From contig NZ_CP053710.1 of the NCBI RefSeq assembly GCF_013201075.1, forward strand, positions 186,001-250,000: a DNA stretch of 64,000 nt, written 5' to 3'. The notes beneath the pieces are model-generated. The model saw only the letters and a program-made list of their open reading frames with translations, had not been told where the DNA came from and ran no database searches. This document shows positions 45,152 to 53,216 of the stretch, in pieces; position 1 is the stretch's first letter; each line of letters opens with the position of its first letter. The stretch is from Lichenicola cladoniae (GTDB taxonomy: Bacteria; Pseudomonadota; Alphaproteobacteria; Acetobacterales; Acetobacteraceae). The position numbers and the translations under genes were made by a program.

Positions 45152-46653
45152 GATCACGAAATCGACTCGAGGGCGGCGATAACGCTCTACTCACGTCCCT
45201 ACAGATGCAGGAGGCCGATCAGGCCGCGATCGCCGGGGGCGCCGAGGGGTCTGCGCTCATGCAGGCGGCTGGTGCTGCTGTTGCCGTGGCAGTCGGCGTT
45301 CGCTGGAAGATGCGGCCGGTAATAGTCCTTTGCGGTCCCGGGAACAATGGCGGCGACGGCTTCGTTGCGGCTAGTCATTTGAGGTCAGCGGGATGGCCGG
45401 TAAAACTTGCCCTTCTAGGATCACGTGACGCGCTTGTAGGCGAAGCCGCAGGCGCTGCGGACCTGTGGCATGGTTCAACAGTGCCATTTCTCCCAGGCTG
45501 CCTTGACGGAGCCGGAATCGTGGTGGACGCAATGTTTGGCGCAGGGCTCTCAAGGCCCCTCGCAGGCCCGGCTCTTGATCTGGTCATGGCACTAAAACAC
45601 CGTCACATTCCGGTCTGTGCGATCGACGTCCCAAGCGGCGTCGATGGGTCCACTGGCGACGTGCTGGGAGCCGCAGCACGGGCTGAAGTGACGGTTACGT
45701 TCTTTCGCAAGAAGCCGGGCCATCTGCTCTATCCGGGTCGGGGCCTCTGTGGCGACGTCGTTCTAGCGGACATTGGCATACCCGCTTCTGTCCTCAACGC
45801 GGGCAGTCAAGATACATGGGAAAATGGCCCCGATCTGTGGCTGGAGAGTTACCCTTGGCCGCAACCCGAAGGCTTCAAATATAAGCGCGGCGAGGTGCTT
45901 GTGCTCGGGGGTGAAGCCGTTACGGGCGCAAGCCGTATGACGGCCCTTGCAGCATCGCGCGCCGGTGCGGGCTTGGTTACAGTAGCGGCCCCTGTAAGGG
46001 TCTGGAGTATTTATGCCGCCTCCCTGATGAACGCCATCGTCCACAGCTTCGATGGCCCGACCGACTTTAATACGATGCTTGCGGACGCCCGTCGTAACGT
46101 GATCGCGATCGGTCCGGGGGCGGGCGTCAATGCATCGACCCGCGACTACGTCCTTGCGGCGTTGGCCACAAAACGCGCCGTGGTGCTCGATGCGGACGCC
46201 CTCACCTCCTTCGCGGAGGCCCCGGAGCAGCTATTCGACGCCATCAAGGGGCCCTGTGTGCTGACACCGCATGCCGGCGAGTTCCTGCGCTTGTTCGATG
46301 TCGACGGCGACAAGCTGCACCGCACGCGAAGGGCTGCCCAGCGGTGCGGTGCCGTGGTTATCCTTAAGGGGCCAGACACGGTCATCGCCGCACCGGATGG
46401 TCGCGCCATAATCAACGCCAATGCACCCCCTCAGCTTGCGACTGGCGGCTCCGGTGATGTGCTCACTGGTTTTGTCGCGGCGTTGTTGGCACAAGGCATG
46501 GCGCCCTTCGAGGCCGCCGCGGCGGCGGTTTGGCTTCATGGTGCGGCCGCTTCTCATTTCGGCTTGGGCCTTGTCGCGCAGGATCTACCTGACGTGCTCC
46601 CCGCCGTGCTTCAAAACCTCAAAGCGTTGTCAGACACCGTAGGAAGATCATGA
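45148..46653 (+). CDS. nnr: Bifunctional NAD(P)H-hydrate epimerase / ADP-dependent dehydratase
   Basis: 501 residues. The N-terminal YjeF_N domain (about 15-215: LLTSLQMQEADQAAI, VLCGPGNNGGDGFVAASHL, VDAMFGAGLSRPL, AIDVPSGVDGSTG) epimerises R-NAD(P)HX. The C-terminal YjeF_C domain (about 230-500: VLVLGGEAVTGASRMTALAA, AIGPGAGVN, LTPHAGEFLRLF, LATGGSGDVLTGFVAALLAQ with the catalytic Asp) dehydrates S-NAD(P)HX using ADP. The family repairs damaged NADH/NADPH, which accumulates under acid and heat. Overlaps the alcohol dehydrogenase start by 4 bp. Confidence 0.94.
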   Translation: MRSRNRLEGGDNALLTSLQMQEADQAAIAGGAEGSALMQAAGAAVAVAVGVRWKMRPVIVLCGPGNNGGDGFVAASHLRSAGWPVKLALLGSRDALVGEAAGAADLWHGSTVPFLPGCLDGAGIVVDAMFGAGLSRPLAGPALDLVMALKHRHIPVCAIDVPSGVDGSTGDVLGAAARAEVTVTFFRKKPGHLLYPGRGLCGDVVLADIGIPASVLNAGSQDTWENGPDLWLESYPWPQPEGFKYKRGEVLVLGGEAVTGASRMTALAASRAGAGLVTVAAPVRVWSIYAASLMNAIVHSFDGPTDFNTMLADARRNVIAIGPGAGVNASTRDYVLAALATKRAVVLDADALTSFAEAPEQLFDAIKGPCVLTPHAGEFLRLFDVDGDKLHRTRRAAQRCGAVVILKGPDTVIAAPDGRAIINANAPPQLATGGSGDVLTGFVAALLAQGMAPFEAAAAAVWLHGAAASHFGLGLVAQDLPDVLPAVLQNLKALSDTVGRS

Positions 46654-47636
46654 TGAAGGCAATGGTGTTGAGCGAGCCGAAGACGCCGCTGGTTTGGACC
46701 GAGCTTCCGGATCGCCATCCCGGGCCCGGGCAGATCCGGGTGAAGGTGCTGGCTTGCGGTGTCTGCCGTACCGACCTTCATGTGCTTGATGGCGAATTGC
46801 CCAACTCGAAAACGCCGATCATTCCGGGCCATGAGATTGTCGGCCGTATCGACGAGGTCGGTCCGGGTGTGACTGAGCTTAAGCTCGGCGAGCGTGTTGG
46901 CATTCCATGGCTCGGCCACACGTGCGGCGTGTGTCCTTATTGCGAGGAGAAGCGCGAGAACCTCTGTGATGCACCGCTCTTCACTGGCTACACGCGCGAC
47001 GGTGGGTTCGCAACCGCGACCATCGCCGATGCGCGCTTCGCCTTTCCTTTAGGCGAAACCGGCAGCGACGTATCACTCGCGCCGCTTCTCTGCGCCGGCC
47101 TAATAGGCTGGCGCTCTCTAGCACTTGCCGGCGAAGGGAAGAATATCGGGCTCTACGGATTCGGTGCTGCGGGCCATATCATCGCGCAAGTCGCCAATTG
47201 GCAGGGGCGAAAGGTTTTCGCCTTTACACGGCCGGGTGATAAGGCGAACCAAGCCTTTGCTAGGAGCTTAGGCGCCAGTTGGGCCGGTGGTTCTGACGAG
47301 ATGCCGCCGGACCCTTTGGATGCGGCGATCATCTACGCAACCGTTGGAGACCTCGTGCCGCTCGCGCTGAAGGCGGTAAAGAAGGGCGGACGGGTCGTCT
47401 GCGCCGGTATTCACATGAGCAGCATTCCGGGCTTCCCTTACGAAATCCTCTGGGAAGAGCGCCAATTGGTCTCTGTGGCCAACCTCACTCGGCAGGACGG
47501 CATCGACTTCTTCGACCAGATCCCCAAGATGGGAATCGTTGTCAAAACGACAACCTACCCACTGGAGGACGCGAACATCGCCCTTGCCGATTTGCGCGCT
47601 GGACGTTTCGAGGGGGCAGCGGTTCTTATACCGTGA
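46650..47636 (+). CDS. Zinc-dependent alcohol dehydrogenase
   Basis: 328 residues of the medium-chain family. Catalytic zinc ligands C39 (ACGVCRTDLH) and H61 (PGHEIVG); structural zinc cluster CGVCPYCEEKRENLC; NAD-binding LYGFGAAGHIIAQVA; C-terminal IALADLRAGRFEGAAVLIP. Closest in style to AdhA-type NAD alcohol dehydrogenases that sit in fermentative or low-oxygen clusters. The ATGA overlap with nnr shows translational coupling. It would reoxidise NADH by aldehyde reduction or oxidise ethanol. Confidence 0.9.
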   Translation: MMKAMVLSEPKTPLVWTELPDRHPGPGQIRVKVLACGVCRTDLHVLDGELPNSKTPIIPGHEIVGRIDEVGPGVTELKLGERVGIPWLGHTCGVCPYCEEKRENLCDAPLFTGYTRDGGFATATIADARFAFPLGETGSDVSLAPLLCAGLIGWRSLALAGEGKNIGLYGFGAAGHIIAQVANWQGRKVFAFTRPGDKANQAFARSLGASWAGGSDEMPPDPLDAAIIYATVGDLVPLALKAVKKGGRVVCAGIHMSSIPGFPYEILWEERQLVSVANLTRQDGIDFFDQIPKMGIVVKTTTYPLEDANIALADLRAGRFEGAAVLIP

Positions 47637-47723
47637 ATGGCCGCTCATCGGGTGATAGTCATACTGAAGGCTCGCGGAGTTGGTCTGCGATCGCCGGGCG
47701 AGCCAACATCGTGAGGGCTGCAG

Positions 47724-48800
47724 TTGAGACAGTTTGAAAATCCTGAGGATGCTCAGACGCTGGCCCTGGCGCTCGTTGAGGCAATTCCTGAGCCGTTCGT
47801 CATTCTCGACGATAAGTTCTGCGTTGTCGCTGCCAACGATCCGTTCTATGACACTTTTCAAGTCGATCCTACGCGCGCGCACGGCATCACGCTCTATGAT
47901 CTCGACAAGCCGCAGTGGGACATTCCAGACCTTCACCGGTTCCTGGAGACAGTCGTGTCCCAGCACACCCAAATCTCGGGAATCGAGGTCGAACGAGACG
48001 TTCCAGGCCTCGGCCGCCGGGTCATGCTGATGAGCGCGAGGAAGGTAGATTATGCGCGGACTACGAACTCGAACACCCTGTTGGCCTTCCAAGACATCAC
48101 CGAGCGGCGAAGGGCAGAAGCGGAAAAGCAGGCTTTGCTCGAGCATACGGAAGCGCTCCTGGCACAGCAGCGCGTGCTTTTCCAGGAGATGCAGCACCGG
48201 GTCGCCAACAGCTTGCAGATCATCGCTAACATCCTGACCCTCAAGGCTCGGGGTGTGGCGTTGGAAGAGACCCGGCAGCATCTGGAGGACGCCCGTCAAC
48301 GGGTGATGTCAGTGGCGACGGTACAGAGCCATCTCCATCTGACGGATGGGATCGACCAGATCGAGATGTCAGGATACTTGGAGAAACTATGCGCCGGCCT
48401 TGCGGCATCGATGATCATAAACAGTAGACCAGTAAGAATCGACGTGATTGCCGACGAAGGGTTGGTCCCCTCTCAGAATGCCATCAGCCTGGGTCTCATC
48501 GTAACCGAACTAGTAATTAATGCGATTAAGTACGCTTTCCCTGGCCCCAGACCCAATGCTCGTATTTTTGTCAGTTACGAGATTTCTGATATGAATTGGA
48601 AGCTGACTGTATCGGACAATGGCGTCGGTAGAGCGGCGGTATCAGAGCCGGCGAAACCGGGATCCGGTCTCGGTTCTATAATCGTTGGCGCGCTTTCCAA
48701 GCAGCTTGAAGCTCACGTGGACATATCGTCTACCGTCGCTGGCATGAGCGTAGTCATCACGCGTGGAACCTTCACCTCACGAATCTTCAATGCAGCCTGA
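47724..48800 (+). CDS. PAS sensor histidine kinase (HisKA_2 family)
   Basis: 358 residues from a TTG at 47724 with GAGGG just upstream. A PAS domain (about 15-125: PEPFVILDDKFCVVAANDPFY, LLAFQDITERR) is followed by a HisKA_2 segment with H158 (EMQHRVANSLQIIANIL) and an HATPase_c domain (LIVTELVINAIKYAFPG, VSDNGVG, GSGLGSIIVGAL). Cytoplasmic, no membrane segment. The second PAS-like half is followed by the coiled RRRAEAEKQALLEHTEALL linker. It lacks a receiver; the stand-alone receiver at 52696-53118 or the receiver of the LOV kinase are candidate partners. Confidence 0.9.
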   Translation: MRQFENPEDAQTLALALVEAIPEPFVILDDKFCVVAANDPFYDTFQVDPTRAHGITLYDLDKPQWDIPDLHRFLETVVSQHTQISGIEVERDVPGLGRRVMLMSARKVDYARTTNSNTLLAFQDITERRRAEAEKQALLEHTEALLAQQRVLFQEMQHRVANSLQIIANILTLKARGVALEETRQHLEDARQRVMSVATVQSHLHLTDGIDQIEMSGYLEKLCAGLAASMIINSRPVRIDVIADEGLVPSQNAISLGLIVTELVINAIKYAFPGPRPNARIFVSYEISDMNWKLTVSDNGVGRAAVSEPAKPGSGLGSIIVGALSKQLEAHVDISSTVAGMSVVITRGTFTSRIFNAA

Positions 48801-49360
48801 AGGCATTCCGACGCTGCGGATGCGAGATGGTCGAATGGGTATATTCAGCTTTTAAGGGGTCCTAACCACTAATGGGATCCCCGGGGAGGCGGGCTCGTGA
48901 TTCACTGTCTCGGTATGGAAGGTGTGAGATAGCTGAATCGTTTTGGTTTTCTGATCCACAGCTGGCAGATAATGCCGCTTTCTGTCGCAGCACTTGGTGC
49001 GTGCCGAGCTCTTCAGCCCGATCACTTGGGAAACCAATCCAGCGACACCGGTTCGGTTTGCACCGGCAGCAGCCGGGTGATCCAAGCGAGTGTATTCGCG
49101 AGCGTCCAGAACGGCAACCGCCGCAGATTGCAGACGATCGCGGGGGACGGCAGGCCTCACGCTACGAGGCACGCCTTGAGAAGTGCTGTCAGATTGTCGC
49201 GACCAATGTCAGCCGCCCCCTCGTCATCAGCGGGGAAGCATTCCGCGACACGGCGGTGTCTGAAGTCGGCGGCTTAAATATGGCACAGTTTGCACGTTGG
49301 CTGCCCGATACCTTTGCAATCGCCGGCAAGCGCATAATCAATCTTCGCAGGCGGAGCGCT
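48801..49360. other. No recognisable gene
   Basis: Several overlapping frames up to 179 residues but none with family features. A weak motif-like GGGTATATTCAGC occurs at 48837-48849 right after the kinase gene. Probably eroded DNA before the promoter of the FAD protein. Confidence 0.4.
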
Positions 49361-49375
49361 GTAGGTAGTTTCCGA
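49361..49375 (+). promoter_or_regulatory. 15-bp motif site F (FAD protein direction)
   Basis: GTAGGTAGTTTCCGA, identical to the consensus, 92 bp before the start of the FAD-binding protein and oriented toward it. Confidence 0.75.
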
Positions 49376-49466
49376 TACTACTACCCGCAACGTCCGCCAC
49401 TAAGTTCATGATCATCGATCGGATGCCAGCAGATAGGCTAGGCAGACGGTCCGCCGGAGGTTCGTC

Positions 49467-50954
49467 ATGACCGAAGATCTGCCTGCCTGGAACAGTGAGT
49501 ACGATGTCATCGTCATCGGCTATGGCTTTGCCGGCGCTACCGCTGCGATCACCGCCCATGATGCCGGCGCGAAGGTCCTGCTCATAGAAAAGGCCCCCGA
49601 AGCCGACAAAGGCGGTAACAGCCGGGTATCCGCCAATCTCGTCTTCTGGCCGAATGACGTGGCGTTGGCCAAGGCGTATTTTGTGGCGCTGGCTGGCCCT
49701 TACATGGACGACATCTCAAATACTATGGTCGACGTCTGGGCGAACGAGATGTACGCCAACCGGACTTGGCTTGAAGGTCTTGGCATGACGCCGTTCGAAC
49801 TTCCATATGTAGAATTCCCCGAAATGGCTGGCTCAGAGTGCGTTCGGGTATTGATGAACGGCCCGGGGCCAATGGGCGGAGAACGCCTCTGGCGGATCAT
49901 CGAGGCTGCCGTCTCGGCACGCGACATCGATGTCCTCTATGAAGCGCCTGCGATCAACCTGATAAAGGATTGCAGCAATATCGTGGGTGTCATGACCAAA
50001 CAACGCGGCAAGAACGTCGCTATCAAAGCAACCCGCGCCATCGTATTAACCTGCGGCGGCTTTGAGAACAATCCGGCTATGGTCCGAAACTACGTAGATG
50101 GCCTGCCGAGGATCTTCCCGAACGGAACGCCGTACAATACCGGCGACGGCATTCGTATGGGGCTGGAAGTGGGTGCTCAGCTTTGGCACATGAACAACAT
50201 TTCGGGTCCACTGCTATCGTTTAAGGCACCCGAGATTGCGGTCGCGCAGTGGCTTAATCTACCGCATGGCAAAAGCTATCTCTTCGTCGCTAGCGACGGG
50301 TCGCGCTTCACGATGGAAGGCGATCCTTGTCTCACTGGTGACCTGCACGGCAAAGTCAAACGTCATGGCCAATGGGGACAGCAGGCACTACCGGTGCCGA
50401 TCCATATGATCTTTGATGAAACGTTCCGCAAATCCGGCCATATCGGTAAAGCCACTACGGACTGGGATGTCAGCCACGGGAATCTCTACGACTGGAGCGA
50501 CGACAATATTCGCGAAATCGAAAAGGGCTGGATCAAACGGGCGGACACACTCAGCGAACTCGCTGACTTGATCGGCATTCCCGCAGAGGCGTTGGAAGCC
50601 AGTGTGGTCCGCTTCGACGAATTCGCTTCCGGTGGCGTGGACGCAGACTGGAACCGGGCTGCCGATAAGATGGCACCCCTCGATACGCCGCCCTTCTATG
50701 CCATGGAACTGACTCCGGCATTCGTAAATACTCAGGGCGGCCCTTGCCGCAACGAGAACGCACAGGTAATGGGCGCTGACGGCAACCCAATTGGACGGCT
50801 TTACTCCGCGGGAGAACTCGGTTCGATCTATTCGTTCCTCTACCAAGCCGGCGGCAACATCGGTGAGTGTTTCGCCTTTGGCCGGATCGCTGGCCGGAAT
50901 GCTGCGGCGCAGACACCCGCGCCAAGTATGGCCAAGCCATTCGCTTTCACCTGA
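49467..50954 (+). CDS. FAD-dependent fumarate-reductase/tricarballylate-dehydrogenase-like flavoprotein
   Basis: 495 residues of the FAD_binding_2 family, with GGAGG 7 nt before the ATG. FAD site YDVIVIGYGFAGATAAITAHDAG at 12-34 and LLIEKAP; LTCGGFENN; catalytic-region features such as NTGDGIRMGLEVGAQLWHM and TQGGPCRNENAQVMG; C-terminal YSAGELGSIYSFLYQAGGNIGECFAFGRIAG. Members include fumarate reductase flavoproteins, urocanate reductase, tricarballylate dehydrogenase and ketosteroid dehydrogenases; I cannot choose by eye. No FMN or heme domain is attached, so an external electron donor is needed, and the overlapping TrxR-like gene is a candidate. Confidence 0.85.
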   Translation: MTEDLPAWNSEYDVIVIGYGFAGATAAITAHDAGAKVLLIEKAPEADKGGNSRVSANLVFWPNDVALAKAYFVALAGPYMDDISNTMVDVWANEMYANRTWLEGLGMTPFELPYVEFPEMAGSECVRVLMNGPGPMGGERLWRIIEAAVSARDIDVLYEAPAINLIKDCSNIVGVMTKQRGKNVAIKATRAIVLTCGGFENNPAMVRNYVDGLPRIFPNGTPYNTGDGIRMGLEVGAQLWHMNNISGPLLSFKAPEIAVAQWLNLPHGKSYLFVASDGSRFTMEGDPCLTGDLHGKVKRHGQWGQQALPVPIHMIFDETFRKSGHIGKATTDWDVSHGNLYDWSDDNIREIEKGWIKRADTLSELADLIGIPAEALEASVVRFDEFASGGVDADWNRAADKMAPLDTPPFYAMELTPAFVNTQGGPCRNENAQVMGADGNPIGRLYSAGELGSIYSFLYQAGGNIGECFAFGRIAGRNAAAQTPAPSMAKPFAFT

Positions 50955-51886
50955 TGGACGCCATCGCCGCGCCCCTCGACTGTCTTGTGATCGGCGGCGG
51001 CCCAGCAGGCCTCACGGCGGCAACATACCTAGGCCGCTTTCGCCGGCGCGTAACGGTAATTGACAAAGGCTGGAGTCGCGCTGAATGGATCACGCGCAGC
51101 CGCAACGTTCCGGGGTTCCCCGCCGGAGTGGGCGGCCCGGTGCTACTCGACCTCATGCGAAGCCAGGCGCGCTGCTATGATGCTGAACTTCAGCTCGGCA
51201 CGATCGACACCCTGAGTCGGGGTTCAGACGGGCTGTTCACCGCCAGACTGGCAAATACGCAGCTCACTGCTCACACGGTTCTGCTCGCCAGCGGTGTTGT
51301 TGAAAACAAGCCGCCATTAGCGCATCTTGCCGATGCGGTGAAGCGCGGCTTGATCCGGACCTGTCCAGTCTGTGATGGTTATGAAGCGATCGACAAGTGT
51401 ATCGCCGTCTTCGGCAACGGGGAGCATGCTGCCAGAGAGACGCTCTTTCTTCGCACATATTCGTCGCGGATCTCGCTGCTGCTCACACTTGCAGATACGG
51501 CAGCCCTATCTGATCAAACGAAGGCGGCATTAGAAGCAGCCGGGATCGAACTCAACCATGTGGTTGTTGGCTCGGTCGGCATCGATCAGGACGGCATCAC
51601 TGTACTAAGCGCCGAAGATGGGCGACAACACCACTTCGACTTGGTCTATTCGGCGTTCGGGATGACACCCCAGAGCTCACTGGCTGCGGCGCTTTCCGCA
51701 CGTGTCAACGAACTCGGACGTCTTTTCGTCAACGAACATCAGCAGACGTCAGTCCAAGGGCTCTACGCCGCCGGCGATCTCGTGCGCGGTCTAAACCAAA
51801 TCAGCGTTGCTGCGGGCGAAGCAGCGATCGCAGCGACAGCAATTCACAATAGCCTACCGCGGTCGTTCGCGTCTCAAATTGCGTAA
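50954..51886 (+). CDS. Thioredoxin-reductase-like NAD(P)H/FAD oxidoreductase
   Basis: 310 residues from the ATG overlapping the previous stop (TGATG). FAD motif CLVIGGGPAGLTAATYLG at 10-27, the redox-active CPVCDG with C137 and C140 (TrxR proteins have CATCDG at the same place), NAD(P) motif IAVFGNGEHAARETLFL and the final LYAAGDLVRGLNQISVAAGEAAIAA. Length matches low-molecular-weight TrxR. Being translationally coupled to a flavoprotein without its own donor site suggests it passes electrons to it; a role as a genuine thioredoxin reductase is the alternative. Confidence 0.88.
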   Translation: MDAIAAPLDCLVIGGGPAGLTAATYLGRFRRRVTVIDKGWSRAEWITRSRNVPGFPAGVGGPVLLDLMRSQARCYDAELQLGTIDTLSRGSDGLFTARLANTQLTAHTVLLASGVVENKPPLAHLADAVKRGLIRTCPVCDGYEAIDKCIAVFGNGEHAARETLFLRTYSSRISLLLTLADTAALSDQTKAALEAAGIELNHVVVGSVGIDQDGITVLSAEDGRQHHFDLVYSAFGMTPQSSLAAALSARVNELGRLFVNEHQQTSVQGLYAAGDLVRGLNQISVAAGEAAIAATAIHNSLPRSFASQIA

Positions 51887-51938
51887 AGTCCAATTCGGGC
51901 CACGCCGGGTGGCTCATCTGAGCCTGCTACGGAAGGGT

Positions 51939-52499
51939 CTATAATTCCGTCCGCTCCCCGGTATTTGCCGGCATTTGCGAAATGGCACGCACTAGGTCTG
52001 CACGGCTGACGATCCCCACCATCCGGCCGTTCCGCAGGATCGGTAGCCGCTTGATGCGGTGACGGGTCAGCAAATCGGACAGTTGGGGCAGTGTGGCCGT
52101 GTCTGGGGCAGTGATAACGGGAGTCGTCATCACGTCGCGAGCCTGACGATGATCCTGACGCACGTAGTCGGTAAATTCCGGAGCTAGGTCATTTCCTTCG
52201 GCAATTAGGGACAACCACCAAGCACGTCTCAGCCGGTTGCTTTCACCAAAGGGGCGCAGCAGGTCACCTTCGCTTACCAAGCCGACAAGGACACCGGACT
52301 GATCACAGACCGGCACCGCGCTGATATCGTGTGTCGCTAGGACCCTAGCGATGGCCGCTATAGTGGCATCGGGAGTGACAGAATAGACTTCACGGGTCAT
52401 TATTGCAGATGCGTCGTCCAACATGGCGTTCTTGAATCCTCGAAAACGCTTTGCGATGAACTCTCGCAAAGTGGCCGGAGACCATAAGGTCTGAAGCAC
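51939..52499 (-). CDS. CBS-domain protein
   Basis: 186 residues. Two CBS domains: about 30-88 (IMTREVYSVTPDATIAAIARVLATHDISAVPVCDQSGVLVGLVSEGDLL) and 128-180 (VMTTPVITAPDTATLPQLSDLLTRHRIKRLPILRNGRMVGIVSRADLV). Such pairs bind adenine nucleotides and sense energy state. An N-terminal basic segment (REFIAKRFRGFKNA) precedes them; an alternative start is the ATG at 52424. Site G lies 49 bp upstream of the 52499 start. Confidence 0.9.
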   Translation of the reverse strand: MLQTLWSPATLREFIAKRFRGFKNAMLDDASAIMTREVYSVTPDATIAAIARVLATHDISAVPVCDQSGVLVGLVSEGDLLRPFGESNRLRRAWWLSLIAEGNDLAPEFTDYVRQDHRQARDVMTTPVITAPDTATLPQLSDLLTRHRIKRLPILRNGRMVGIVSRADLVRAISQMPANTGERTEL

Positions 52500-52547
52500 A
52501 ACCAGAGTGTGGCTGTGTCTATCGCCTAACTCGAGCCTAGATCAGAA

Positions 52548-52562
52548 TCGGAAACTACCTAT
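52548..52562 (-). promoter_or_regulatory. 15-bp motif site G (CBS gene direction)
   Basis: ATAGGTAGTTTCCGA on the minus strand, one mismatch to the consensus, oriented toward the CBS gene. Confidence 0.72.
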
Positions 52563-52695
52563 CGCCGGGGCGTCGAGAACCTGGACAGATGCTCTAGTGG
52601 TTGGAATTAAAACGCCTTGCGGTCGTTAACCGGTAGTCGGTTCCACCGTCTGACCAATTATAGCTGCTATGATCGCTACGCTATGCCGGTATTGC

Positions 52696-53118
52696 TCAAA
52701 CAACCGGCGACGGGCGTAGTAGCCGAAAGCCCGTAGGATGGGGCAGCGCCGAGTGACCCTTGGTAACAATATCGATTACGATCGCCAGTGCGCTCAACAG
52801 GTCAGCTGGCCGGTAGGGCTTGCTTATAAAGCCGACACCGTGCGCAGCTTTAAGCTGTGCGCCATTCACATGGTCGCTCGCATATAATATACCGAGCCCA
52901 TTTAGGCCGCCCAATTCACCGACTATTTCTGTGCCTACTCGACCATCGGCAAGCTGCAGGTCAATAAGGGCATAGTCCGGCTTGTGAAGACTGCAAGGCT
53001 TAACCGCTTCCGTCACCGTACGGGCGATTCCTATGACAGCATAGCCCTCCAATACGAGTAGGGTCTCTACGAGGTCGGCAATCATGAGGTCGTCTTCTAC
53101 AATGAGAATACGGGTCAT
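52696..53118 (-). CDS. Stand-alone response-regulator receiver protein
   Basis: 140 residues: a single REC domain with the acidic pocket VEDD (8-10), phospho-acceptor D53 (YALIDLQLADG) and the conserved Lys in GFISKPYRPADLL. No output domain. It could be a phosphate sink or shuttle between the two kinases of this region. Site H lies 84 bp upstream. Confidence 0.92.
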   Translation of the reverse strand: MTRILIVEDDLMIADLVETLLVLEGYAVIGIARTVTEAVKPCSLHKPDYALIDLQLADGRVGTEIVGELGGLNGLGILYASDHVNGAQLKAAHGVGFISKPYRPADLLSALAIVIDIVTKGHSALPHPTGFRLLRPSPVV

Positions 53119-53201
53119 ATGGTTACTTGTCTTCGGTCAGGGTACGAGGGCCTTGGCTTTTGTTAGAACCTTTTACAGATCCCTGCATATTATTGACTGG
53201 G

Positions 53202-53216
53202 TCGGAATATACCTAC
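53202..53216 (-). promoter_or_regulatory. 15-bp motif site H (response regulator direction)
   Basis: GTAGGTATATTCCGA on the minus strand, two mismatches to the consensus. It overlaps the last codons of the LOV kinase gene and is oriented toward the receiver gene. An AATAAT stretch follows about 8 bp downstream. Confidence 0.68.

Noticed and set aside
47268-48299. 343-residue antisense frame over the alcohol dehydrogenase and kinase
   Set aside because: Spans two well-supported genes and matches nothing recognisable.
48837-48849. GGGTATATTCAGC as a tenth motif copy
   Set aside because: Too many mismatches (loses the CCGA end) and no nearby gene in the right orientation.
48872-49411. 179-residue plus-strand frame
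   Set aside because: Runs through the motif site F, has no ribosome site and no family features.
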